42,227 nucleotides of DNA from Bacteroidales bacterium (GTDB lineage: Bacteria > Bacteroidota > Bacteroidia > Bacteroidales > JAIOZK01): contig JAIPBS010000035.1 of NCBI GenBank assembly GCA_021738625.1, positions 1-42,227 of the forward strand. The letters run 5' to 3'. A program made the position numbers and the translations under genes. The notes under the pieces were generated by a model. That model was given only the letters and a program-made list of their open reading frames with translations, was not told where the DNA came from and ran no database searches. Shown piece by piece: positions 14,610-22,461 of this stretch. Position 1 is the stretch's first letter. Every line of letters starts with the position of its first letter.

Positions 14610-14632
14610 GGCACGGATTGCAAATCCGCGCC
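14610..14632. repeat. REP-like hairpin
   Basis: GGCaCGGATT-gca-AATCCGcGCC forms a 9-bp stem with one mismatch. A related 'tccgcgccagcaaa' segment is repeated ~40 bases downstream (14662-). The rest of 14633-14726 shows GGAATCC-type repeats but no gene. Confidence 0.5.
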
Positions 14633-14726
14633 AGCAAAGTTTACTACCCGAAAACTATCGAGTCCGCGCCAGCAAAAATGTGGCTAGGATTTGGAATCCG
14701 TAATCTGGAATCCGGAATCCGGCACC

Positions 14727-15446
14727 CTACCATCCCGCAGCCAGCACATCGGCCAGATGGATGACTTTCAGGGGGAGTTTGTGTTTGGTGATGTAAGCGT
14801 ATTGATGCATGAGGCAGGATGAATCCGTTGAAACGATATATTCGGCGCCGGTTTTCATGGCATGCTCAACTTTCTGTTCGGCCATGGCCGTTGAAATGGG
14901 TTCGTGCTTCACGGCGAAAGTCCCGCCAAAGCCACAGCAAACATCGGTTTCTTCCATCTCGATCAGTTCCAGGCCCTGCACTTTGGCAAGCAACTTCCTG
15001 GGTTCTTCTTTGATGCCATATTCCCTCAAAGCTGCGCAGGAATCATGCCAGGTAACCTTCGCCTCGAATTTTGCACCCAGATCTTCTTTCTTTAAAACAT
15101 TCACCATAAAATCCGAAAACTCGTAAATATTTTTGATCAGCTGCTTGTATTCATTGTGCAAAGAGGAATTGTAAAACAACTTATGGTAATAGTTCTTCAC
15201 GTATCCCACACAGGAAGCCGAAGGCCCCACCACCGGTCGGTTGTGCGGGAAATCCCTGATAAACTTCGTCCCGATGGATTTGGCCTCATCCCAAAAACCG
15301 CTGTTGAAAGCCATTTGACCGCAACAGGTTTGCTTTTCGTTATAATGCACCTCCACCCCGCATTTTTTCAATACCTTGATCATATTGAAGGCCGTCTGCG
15401 GGTAGATCTGGTCAACAAAGCACGGGATAAAAACATCAACGGTCAT
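14727..15446 (-). CDS. lutA: LutA/YkgE-family cysteine-rich protein (lactate oxidation type)
   Basis: 239 residues, the usual length of LutA. It has two CCG (cysteine-rich) domains. The first is at ~1-100, with 'FIPCFVDQIYPQTA', 'QTCCGQMAFNSG' and 'SASCVGYVKNYY'. The second is at ~120-235, with 'WHDSCAALREYG', 'VCCGFGGTFAVKH' and 'STDSSCLMHQ'. In known systems LutA works with LutB and LutC (iron-sulfur proteins) to oxidise L-lactate to pyruvate, and similar CCG domains occur in GlpC and heterodisulfide reductases. No lutB or lutC is seen next to it here, so it is either orphaned or its partners are elsewhere. It lies 72 bases after the aroA stop and may be transcribed with it. Confidence 0.82.
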   Translation of the reverse strand: MTVDVFIPCFVDQIYPQTAFNMIKVLKKCGVEVHYNEKQTCCGQMAFNSGFWDEAKSIGTKFIRDFPHNRPVVGPSASCVGYVKNYYHKLFYNSSLHNEYKQLIKNIYEFSDFMVNVLKKEDLGAKFEAKVTWHDSCAALREYGIKEEPRKLLAKVQGLELIEMEETDVCCGFGGTFAVKHEPISTAMAEQKVEHAMKTGAEYIVSTDSSCLMHQYAYITKHKLPLKVIHLADVLAAGW

Positions 15447-15518
15447 GACTAATTTTTTCAGGATGATTACAAAAATAGAAATAAAAGCGCAATCGGCCTT
15501 TGCATTGATCCGAAAGGT

Positions 15519-16772
15519 CTATTTAAACATTATTTCAAAACCGGCATTTTTCAATTCTTCCCAGAAAGCGGGATAGGATTTGCGCACTACGTCGGGATTT
15601 CCCAGTTCGATCTTTCCGCTTATCAAAGCAAGTGGCGCCAGGCTCATGGCCATGCGGTGATCGTCAAAGGTGACAATAACTCCGACAGGCCTAAATTTTC
15701 CCTTTTCCAAAATAAAAACATCATCATTTTCAACCTTGATGTGCAGGCCAGCCGATTGAAATGTTTGGGCTAGGGCCGACAGTCGATCGGATTCCTTCAA
15801 ACGCAGCCGGCTTACGCCTTTAAACTTACATCCGATGCCCAGTCCGGCGCAGGTTGCAACCACTGGCATTACCAGATCAGGGTTTCTTTGCATATCATAT
15901 TCAAAATGATCAGTATGATTCCCGGTGTTTTCAAGGAGAAGTGTTTCATTTTTGAATAAAGCCCGAACACCAAGTTCTTCATAAATTTCAGGCAACACGG
16001 CGTCAGCCTGCAGGCTTTCCCTGTTCAATCCTTCCAAAGCAATTTGAGAACCCGGGCTGAGCGCAGCAACCTCAAACCAAAACGAAGCGGACGACCAGTC
16101 GGCCTCCACAGGGATGTTCACAACTTTACAATTGGTCGCTCGTATTTTAACACATTCGTCTCCAATATCAGCGACAATACCCGCCTGCTTCAGTATTGAA
16201 ATGGTCATCCTAACATAATGATCACCGATCAGCTCTTTTGTTGTTTGAATCAGGCACTCTTCTTTTCCAAAAGAAAGGGACATGAGCAGGGCGCTCAGGT
16301 ACTGGCTGCTTTCTTTTGATTTTAGCGTGGCCATTCCCTTCAGCAATTCTTTGCCATGAATCATCACAGGCAAAAAGCCTTTTCTTCCTGAATAGCTTAA
16401 ATCGGCGTTCAGTTCCAGCAAGGCATCCACCAGCGGGCCGACTGGCCGCTGCTTCATTCTTTTATCGCCGGTTACAAACCATTTGCCGGGCATTGCAGAA
16501 AGCGCGGCAAGCAGGAACCTGCCCACCGCCCCGCTGTTCCCAACATCCACCACCATGGGGATACGGGATGATGAACAATGCTTTATCCACCAAAGCAGGT
16601 TTTTCATCAGCAACACATCCTCCGCATCCGAATGGGCGTCAGTTGTGATTTTACCGGATGAGAGGTATTCCAGTAAACGCAACCTGATCAGCAGACTTTT
16701 GGATGGCGGCAATACAGGCCCGGCATTAACAGTTTTAAGAGGAGCTCCGATGATCACTTTCTCAAAGGTCAT
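15519..16772 (-). CDS. aroA: 3-phosphoshikimate 1-carboxyvinyltransferase (EPSP synthase)
   Basis: 417 residues. It catalyses phosphoenolpyruvate plus shikimate 3-phosphate to EPSP in chorismate synthesis, in the cytoplasm. Motifs in order: 'LPPSKSLLIR' (substrate lysine), 'DVGNSGAVGRFLLAAL' (PEP loop), 'RMKQRPVGPLVDAL', 'SSQYLSALLMSL', 'RLKESDRLSALA' and 'TFDDHRMAMSLAPL'. The PEP loop differs from the common GNAGTAMRP: by position T97 (E. coli numbering) is alanine and P101 is phenylalanine. The gene follows aroB by 3 bases, so the two form a shikimate-pathway operon. Confidence 0.93.
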   Translation of the reverse strand: MTFEKVIIGAPLKTVNAGPVLPPSKSLLIRLRLLEYLSSGKITTDAHSDAEDVLLMKNLLWWIKHCSSSRIPMVVDVGNSGAVGRFLLAALSAMPGKWFVTGDKRMKQRPVGPLVDALLELNADLSYSGRKGFLPVMIHGKELLKGMATLKSKESSQYLSALLMSLSFGKEECLIQTTKELIGDHYVRMTISILKQAGIVADIGDECVKIRATNCKVVNIPVEADWSSASFWFEVAALSPGSQIALEGLNRESLQADAVLPEIYEELGVRALFKNETLLLENTGNHTDHFEYDMQRNPDLVMPVVATCAGLGIGCKFKGVSRLRLKESDRLSALAQTFQSAGLHIKVENDDVFILEKGKFRPVGVIVTFDDHRMAMSLAPLALISGKIELGNPDVVRKSYPAFWEELKNAGFEIMFK

Positions 16773-16775
16773 AAA

Positions 16776-17855
16776 TTACAGCATTTTATAGAAGTTCAGA
16801 CATTCAAGGATTTCTACATGAGCGGCCCCTTTATTTATTTGCACATTCCCGATCCGGTCGGGCAATGAAAAATTGATCCTTTCTCTTTCATTCTTTTTAT
16901 CCGAGCGTATCAAATCAAAAATGACATCAAAATCATCAGCTTCAATTATGATTTTCTGTATGAATTTTTGAATCGAGCTCAGGATGAACCCCAAATCCGT
17001 AAACGAAATCATAGTTTTCAGATACGCCAGATGGGATTCACAGATCATTCCGGCTGCAACAGCCTGCCCATGCGAAACGGCTCTGCCCTTCCTCTGCATG
17101 CATGTTTCGAAAGCGTGCCCAAAGGTGTGGCCGAAATTAAGCTTGCGACGCACACCAAAATCATATGGATCTTGCAGAACTATATCCGATTTGATCTCTA
17201 CCGACCGTTTCACGATCGTTTCCCAGTCGGTGCCGGGATTATGTAAATCCTGCTCCAAAAGATATTCAAGGTAGCCCCTATTTGCGATCAGGGCATGTTT
17301 TATAACTTCTGCAAATCCGGATAATAATTCTTCTTCGGGGAGGGTCTTAAGAAATCCGGTATAAATTAAAACTTGTTCAGGAAATGAAAATGTACCCAGC
17401 TGGTTTTTGATTCCGTCCAGGTTCACTGCGGTTTTGCCTCCGATGGCTGCATCCACCTGGCCCATCAGTGAAGTGGGTATGTGAACAAAGCTGATGCCCC
17501 TTTTAAAAGTGGAAGCCACAAAACCGCCCAGGTCGGTTATCACTCCACCGCCCAGGTTCACAAGAAGAGATTGGCGGGTAGCCTCTCGCTCCATCAACAG
17601 TCGATAAATTTTCTCTGCATTTTTCAGGCTTTTACTTTTTTCTCCGGCCGAAATCTTTATCAACTGTTCCCCGGGAACATCATGAACAAGGTCAGGCAAT
17701 TCGGGCAGACAAAAATTTGCGGTGTTTTCATCGGTTAAAATAAAGATATCTTCCGGGGCGTAATTCCGCCCTTTGAGGAAATCTCTGAGATGCTTCAGTG
17801 CAGAGGGGCCAAAAACAATCTGTTCCGGATCGAAAGGTGTTGGTGTAAATATCAT
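16776..17855 (-). CDS. aroB: 3-dehydroquinate synthase
   Basis: 359 residues from the ATG at 17855. The open frame extends 9 codons further to a TTG, but that lies in the -7 box (17880-17887), so the ATG is chosen. It converts DAHP to 3-dehydroquinate using NAD and a metal. Motifs: 'INLGGGVITDLGG' region (NAD binding), 'FVHIPTSLMGQVDAAIGGKT', 'NQLGTFSFPEQVLI', 'GFAEVIKHALI', and the metal-site stretch 'RRKLNFGHTFGHAFE' with histidines, then 'SHGQAVAAGM'. It is first in an aroB-aroA pair. Confidence 0.95.
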   Translation of the reverse strand: MIFTPTPFDPEQIVFGPSALKHLRDFLKGRNYAPEDIFILTDENTANFCLPELPDLVHDVPGEQLIKISAGEKSKSLKNAEKIYRLLMEREATRQSLLVNLGGGVITDLGGFVASTFKRGISFVHIPTSLMGQVDAAIGGKTAVNLDGIKNQLGTFSFPEQVLIYTGFLKTLPEEELLSGFAEVIKHALIANRGYLEYLLEQDLHNPGTDWETIVKRSVEIKSDIVLQDPYDFGVRRKLNFGHTFGHAFETCMQRKGRAVSHGQAVAAGMICESHLAYLKTMISFTDLGFILSSIQKFIQKIIIEADDFDVIFDLIRSDKKNERERINFSLPDRIGNVQINKGAAHVEILECLNFYKML

Positions 17856-17879
17856 TTTAAAAAATAATAGCTGCTTATG

Positions 17880-17887
17880 CAAAGCTA
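17880..17887 (-). promoter_or_regulatory. Putative -7 box for aroB-aroA
   Basis: TAGCTTTG on the minus strand matches TAnnTTTG and lies 24 bases upstream of the aroB ATG. It argues against the upstream TTG start. Confidence 0.5.
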
Positions 17888-17913
17888 CCGATAATTTGCC
17901 TGCCTGATAACCA

Positions 17914-19113
17914 TTAGTCGAAGGCAGCCATCAGCAGCTCGATATTCTGGAATGGCAGGTCGTAACGCTCACCGATCTGCTTGTTGGTGAGGATGCCTTT
18001 ATAAAGATAAGCGCCCTGGCAAATTCCGAACACGGCCTTGAACAGGTTTCGCAATCCGCCCTCCTCTCCTATTCTTAAAATCACGGGAGTGAAGAAATTG
18101 CTTAAAGCATAGGAAGCGGTGTGCGGATATTTGGAGGCAATGTTGGGCACACAATAATGGGTTACATCATAAATCTTGTAAACGGGATCCTGGTGGGTTG
18201 TTTTACGGGAGGTTTCAAAGCATCCTCCCTGGTCGATGCTCACATCCACGATCACGGAACCGTATTTCATCTGCCTGACCATATCCTCGGGAATGAGGTA
18301 TTTGCTTTTCCCGTCGCCGAAGTGCAGGGCTCCGATCACCACATCCGCTGTGGTCAAAGCTTTTTGCAACACCTTTGGCTGCAGGATGGAAGTGAAAACC
18401 GCCTGATGCACGTTCTGTTGCAGTCTTCTGAGCTTATAAATATTGTCGTCGAACACTTTTACCTGTGCGCCGGCATACAAAGCGGCGCGGGCGGCATTCT
18501 CCCCCACCGTGCCGGCCCCGATGATCATGACTTCCGTGGGGGTAATTCCCGGCAGTCCGCCCAGCATATTGCCCCTGCCGTAGTCCGTGTTGCTCAGGTA
18601 CTCGGCTGCGATATATACGGCGGCTCTTCCCACGATCTCGCTCATGCTTTGCAACACGGGATAGGTACCCGAGTGATCCCGGATCAGCTCATAGGCCAGG
18701 GCGGTTACTTTTTGTTCCGCCAGGCGGGTGAAATAAGATTTATCCCTGTCGGGTAACTGCAGACTGGAGATGATGGCCTGGCCTTTTCGAAGCAAACCGA
18801 CTTCATCCTCCGAAAGCGGAGCAACCTTCAAAATGATATCGGCTTTATAAACCTCTCCGGCTGAAGAAACGATCTCGCCCCCGGCCTCGCTGTATTCCCG
18901 GTCGGAAAAATGGGAAGCTTTTCCGGCATCGGTCTCCACCAATACACGGTGTCCGTTCCTGACGATCTGCCCAACCGCATTGGGAACCAAAACTATTCGT
19001 TTCTCCAGCTTATCGGTTTCGCGGGGCAATCCGATGGTAAGGGCTTTTCTTGATCTCCTCACCTCAAGCATCTCCTCCTGAGGCATCAGTCTGTTGGATT
19101 GAGATAAATTCAT
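17914..19113 (-). CDS. ald: Alanine dehydrogenase
   Basis: 399 residues. It performs NAD-dependent interconversion of L-alanine and pyruvate plus ammonia. The AlaDh/PNT N-terminal domain begins 'IGLPRETDKLEKRIVLVPN' and includes 'DIILKVAPLSEDEV'. The NAD-binding Rossmann domain contains 'GGLPGITPTEVMIIGAGTVG', the typical GxGxxG, followed by 'KVFDDN'. 'VDVSIDQGGCFETS' and 'HYCVPNIASKYPHTASYALS' are family signatures near the active site. It is about 30 residues longer than Bacillus Ald at the N-terminus (MNLSQSNRLMPQEEM...), as in Bacteroidota homologues. It lies 31 bases downstream of tsaE and may be the last gene of the porX-tsaE-ald unit. Confidence 0.93.
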   Translation of the reverse strand: MNLSQSNRLMPQEEMLEVRRSRKALTIGLPRETDKLEKRIVLVPNAVGQIVRNGHRVLVETDAGKASHFSDREYSEAGGEIVSSAGEVYKADIILKVAPLSEDEVGLLRKGQAIISSLQLPDRDKSYFTRLAEQKVTALAYELIRDHSGTYPVLQSMSEIVGRAAVYIAAEYLSNTDYGRGNMLGGLPGITPTEVMIIGAGTVGENAARAALYAGAQVKVFDDNIYKLRRLQQNVHQAVFTSILQPKVLQKALTTADVVIGALHFGDGKSKYLIPEDMVRQMKYGSVIVDVSIDQGGCFETSRKTTHQDPVYKIYDVTHYCVPNIASKYPHTASYALSNFFTPVILRIGEEGGLRNLFKAVFGICQGAYLYKGILTNKQIGERYDLPFQNIELLMAAFD

Positions 19114-19144
19114 AACGTCTTGCTATGCAATAACAACAATTAGA

Positions 19145-19573
19145 TCAGGCAAGGAATAGCTCGATTTCGCGGCTGCCTTCCCTGCCGGTTTCATTAATGC
19201 CGACGTATACGTAATTTTCAGGTAAAAGTTCTGTTACTTTTTCGGGCCATTCAATAAAACAATAATCCCCGCTGTAAAGAAACTCTTCATAGCCAATGTC
19301 GAAAACCTCTTCTGTTTTGTTTATTCTGTAGAAATCAAAATGATAAACCGGGTCACCATGTCTGGTGATGTATTGATTGATAAGCGAAAAAGTGGGGCTG
19401 GTAACTTCATCGGTAACCTGCAGTTGTTCGCATATTTTTTTGATAAGCGTGGTTTTCCCGGCCCCGAGTTTTCCATAAAAAGCAAAAACCCGCTGTTCAG
19501 GGAACAATGCAAGCAGTTCCCCCGCAATGCCGTCAAGCTTTTCTAAGGATTCACAGTAAAACCGCCTTTTCAT
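19145..19573 (-). CDS. tsaE: tRNA threonylcarbamoyladenosine (t6A) synthesis ATPase TsaE
   Basis: 142 residues, normal for TsaE (YjeE). The Walker A is 'GKLGAGKTTLIKKICEQL', followed by the switch region 'VTSPTFSLINQY', then 'VYHFDFYRI' and 'FIEWPEKV'. TsaE is an essential P-loop ATPase that works with TsaB and TsaD to make t6A at position 37 of ANN-decoding tRNAs. Its ATG overlaps the stop of porX (ATGA, 19573-19570), so translation is coupled. Confidence 0.95.
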   Translation of the reverse strand: MKRRFYCESLEKLDGIAGELLALFPEQRVFAFYGKLGAGKTTLIKKICEQLQVTDEVTSPTFSLINQYITRHGDPVYHFDFYRINKTEEVFDIGYEEFLYSGDYCFIEWPEKVTELLPENYVYVGINETGREGSREIELFLA

Positions 19574-21126
19574 CTTGCCTTAAGCGTTATGAACGGGATA
19601 AGGATCTCTTCCATCGAAATGCCTCCGTGCTGGAATGTATTCTTGTAATAGTTCACGTAGTAGTTGTAATTGTTGGGATAGGCAAAGAAATCGTTTTTTC
19701 TGCAAAAAACAAATGAGGTGCTCACATTGGCACGCGGCAAATGCAGGTCTTCAGGATTCCTGCCTTCAAAAACCTCTTTCTTGTTATAATTCAGGCTTCT
19801 TCCATATTTGTACCTCAGATTTGTATTGGTTTCCCTGTCCCCCACTATTTTAACAGGGTTGCTCACCTGCACTGAGCCGTGGTCGGTAGTTATGGCGATA
19901 TTGAGCTGTTTTTCACTCAGCCATTTTAAGATATCGAACAAAGAAGAATGCTCGAACCAGGAAAGCATCAGTGAGCGGTAAGCTGCCTCGTCGTCAGCCA
20001 GCTCCCGGATGATCTCCATTTCGGTGCGGGCATGCGAGAGCATATCTACAAAATTATACACGATAAAATTCAACCTGTTGTTCATCAGGTTGGGAAGGTT
20101 TTCGTATAACTTGTTTCCGGCATTCAGGTTGAGCACTTTATTGTATGATGTCTTAAAATTTTTGCCGAATCTTTTCAGTTGCTCAATCATCAGTTCGCCC
20201 TCATACTGGTTTTTGGTACCTTCTTCCCACTCATTTGTCCAGTAGTTCGGAAATCGTTTTTGTATTTCTGAAGGTAGCAGTCCGCTGAACAAAGCATTTC
20301 GGGCATACTGGGTAGTGGTTGGCAAAATGCTGTAGTAAATTTCATCTGTTTCCACCCTGAAATATTCTTCTATCATTGGCTGAATGGCCTTCCATTGGTC
20401 ATACCGCAGATTGTCAATAACGATAACAAAGAAAGGTTTATCGTTGTTCTCCGCCCGGGGCAACACTCTTTCACGGACTAGGGTATGAGAGAGCACCGGC
20501 CTGTTTGAAGATTGCGGGCTGATCCAATCGAGATAGTTATTCTCATAAAATTTTGAGAACACCATATTGGCTTCTTCTTTCTGTGATTTGAGAACTTCCT
20601 GAATGCCTTCGTCCTTGGATTTTTCCAATTCAAGCTCGTAGCGGATCAGCTTTCTGTAGATATCCACCCAATCCTGATAACCCAGCCGATCTTGCATATC
20701 CATTCCGATGGACCTGAATTCCTGCTGGTAAGAATGGGTAGCTTTTTCGCTGACAAGTTTTTTGTTTTCAAGGTTTTTTTTGAGCGAGAGTAAAATCTGA
20801 TTCGGCTTAACAGGTTTGATAAGATAATCTGAAATATTCGACCCGATGGCATCCTCCATAATGGATTCTTCTTCGCTTTTGGTGATCATAACCACCGGGA
20901 GGCCCGGATAATCTCTTTTGACCTCCTCCAGGGTTTCGATACCTGAAAGGCCCGGCATGTGTTCATCAAGAAATACAATGTCGTAAGGATTCGATCTGAT
21001 CAGATCGAGCGCCTCACCCCCGTTGTTGGTGGTGTGCACCTCGTAGCCTTTTTGTTCCAGAAATATGATATGTGGCTTCAGAAGATCTATCTCATCATCT
21101 GCCCATAAAATTTTAATTTGCTCCAT
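19570..21126 (-). CDS. porX: PorX, response regulator with PglZ domain (T9SS regulator)
   Basis: 518 residues. An N-terminal receiver domain (~1-120) has 'ILWADDEIDLL', the phosphoacceptor in 'IVFLDEHMPGLSG' (D54), and 'ITKSEEES' and 'YLIKPVKP' (K104). A helical linker (~125-205) follows. A PglZ/alkaline-phosphatase-like domain (~210-518) has 'VIVIDNLRYDQWKAI', 'TTTQYARNALFSGLLP' and the metal-binding 'AITTDHGSVQV'. In Porphyromonas gingivalis and flavobacteria PorX, with the kinase PorY and sigma factor SigP, controls T9SS genes; its PglZ domain cleaves oligonucleotide-type phosphodiesters. It fits the T9SS cargo genes at 4139-6889 and 9977-12715. porY is not in the window. It is divergent from lpxD. 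Confidence 0.95.
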   Translation of the reverse strand: MEQIKILWADDEIDLLKPHIIFLEQKGYEVHTTNNGGEALDLIRSNPYDIVFLDEHMPGLSGIETLEEVKRDYPGLPVVMITKSEEESIMEDAIGSNISDYLIKPVKPNQILLSLKKNLENKKLVSEKATHSYQQEFRSIGMDMQDRLGYQDWVDIYRKLIRYELELEKSKDEGIQEVLKSQKEEANMVFSKFYENNYLDWISPQSSNRPVLSHTLVRERVLPRAENNDKPFFVIVIDNLRYDQWKAIQPMIEEYFRVETDEIYYSILPTTTQYARNALFSGLLPSEIQKRFPNYWTNEWEEGTKNQYEGELMIEQLKRFGKNFKTSYNKVLNLNAGNKLYENLPNLMNNRLNFIVYNFVDMLSHARTEMEIIRELADDEAAYRSLMLSWFEHSSLFDILKWLSEKQLNIAITTDHGSVQVSNPVKIVGDRETNTNLRYKYGRSLNYNKKEVFEGRNPEDLHLPRANVSTSFVFCRKNDFFAYPNNYNYYVNYYKNTFQHGGISMEEILIPFITLKAR

Positions 21127-21339
21127 AAACGTTTGTCTGTTCCTCTGTATTTAGAAATATTCTAAAAAAAACTGTAATGTTGAAATGGTTTTTTTACTCA
21201 TTTATTGTACGGTAGCATAAAGTTAACAAGTTTTTTCGGTATAAAGTAAGCTACATTAAAAGCAGCAGAAAAAATTTATTTTTTTGTAACTTGCGCCCTC
21301 AAAATTAAGCGGGAAAGATTAAGGTAAACAACTTATTCA

Positions 21340-22371
21340 ATGAAATTTACAGCAAAGCAGATTTCTGAAATACTGAAAGGACAGGTTGAAGGCGATCCTG
21401 AAGCGTCCATTCATACTGTTTCAAGGATAGAAGAAGCCACGGAAGGTGCACTTTCCTTTCTGGCCAATCCGAGATACACTCAATTCATCTATTCTACAGG
21501 TGCGTCCATCGTTATTGTAAATGAAGATTTCAAACCAGAAAAAGAAATACAACCCACCCTTATCAGGGTACCCGATGCATACTCGGGCCTGGCCAAAGTG
21601 CTGGAGGCTTATGATCAGATGAAAAAGAACAGGAAAGGAATCTCCGGAAAAGCACATGTTTCTGAACAGGCAACCATTGGCAAAGACGTTTACATTGGGG
21701 AGTTTGTTGTAATTGAAGACAATGTCATTATCGGAGACCGGGTCAAGATATATCCAAATACCTATATTGGAAACAACAGCCATATCGGCGATGGCACCAC
21801 GATATACAGCGGAGTGAGAATCTACTCCGATACCCGTATCGGGAAATCCTGCACACTTCATTCAGGTATTGTGCTTGGCAGTGATGGATTCGGTTTTGCA
21901 CCCCAGCAGAATAACAACTATAAAAAGGTATCACAAATCGGCAATGTAATGCTCGAAGACAATGTGGAAATCGGGGCCAATACGACCATCGACCGGGCCA
22001 CCCTGGGCAGCACCATCATCCGAAAAGGTGCAAAGCTCGACAATCTGATCCAGATCGCCCACAATGTGGAGATCGGTGAAAACACGGTTATTGCCGCACA
22101 GGTAGGCATATCCGGCTCCACCAAGATTGGCAGGAATTGTATGATCGGCGGACAGGTGGGTATTACCGGTCATCTGAAAATAGCTGATGAGGTAAAGATC
22201 GGGGCCCAATCCGGCATTTCATCCAATATTTTGCAACAAGGAAGGATTGTTCTGGGTTCACCGGCATTTGATATCAGCAAATACAAGAAATCCTACGTCC
22301 ACTTCAGAAATTTGGAAAAACTTGTCGAACGCATCGAACAACTCGAAAAAAAGCTCTCTGACAAGGGCTAA
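21340..22371 (+). CDS. lpxD: UDP-3-O-acylglucosamine N-acyltransferase LpxD (copy 1)
   Basis: 343 residues, full length. It adds the second 3-hydroxyacyl chain in lipid A synthesis. The N-terminal uridine-binding domain (~1-100) has '[20 protein letters not shown]' and '[10 protein letters not shown]'. The left-handed parallel beta-helix (~105-310) has hexapeptide repeats ([20 protein letters not shown]...), '[10 protein letters not shown]' and the catalytic histidine in '[11 protein letters not shown]'. A C-terminal helix ends '...[13 protein letters not shown]'. It heads the lipid A cluster. Confidence 0.95.
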   Translation: MKFTAKQISEILKGQVEGDPEASIHTVSRIEEATEGALSFLANPRYTQFIYSTGASIVIVNEDFKPEKEIQPTLIRVPDAYSGLAKVLEAYDQMKKNRKGISGKAHVSEQATIGKDVYIGEFVVIEDNVIIGDRVKIYPNTYIGNNSHIGDGTTIYSGVRIYSDTRIGKSCTLHSGIVLGSDGFGFAPQQNNNYKKVSQIGNVMLEDNVEIGANTTIDRATLGSTIIRKGAKLDNLIQIAHNVEIGENTVIAAQVGISGSTKIGRNCMIGGQVGITGHLKIADEVKIGAQSGISSNILQQGRIVLGSPAFDISKYKKSYVHFRNLEKLVERIEQLEKKLSDKG

Positions 22372-22388
22372 TTCCCTGGAATCCATCC

Positions 22389-22411
22389 AACTTTTCCCAA
22401 TGGCAAAAGTT
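22389..22411 (+). terminator. Possible intrinsic terminator after lpxD
   Basis: AACTTTT (22389-22395) pairs with AAAAGTT (22405-22411), with a CCA/TGG inner pairing, followed by TAGATTTTT. It is about 20 bases after the lpxD stop. Confidence 0.4.
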
Positions 22412-22443
22412 TAGATTTTTAGTCTGTTTTTACAGAATAATTT

Positions 22444-22451
22444 TAACTTTG
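22444..22451 (+). promoter_or_regulatory. Putative -7 box for lpxC-fabZ
   Basis: TAACTTTG matches TAnnTTTG and lies 10 bases before the lpxC ATG (22462), so the leader would be very short. With the hairpin just upstream it suggests that lpxC-fabZ is transcribed separately from lpxD. Confidence 0.55.
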
Positions 22452-22461
22452 TCGGCTAATT

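Noticed and set aside
18121..18756. 211-codon open frame on the plus strand
   Set aside because: Antisense to alanine dehydrogenase.
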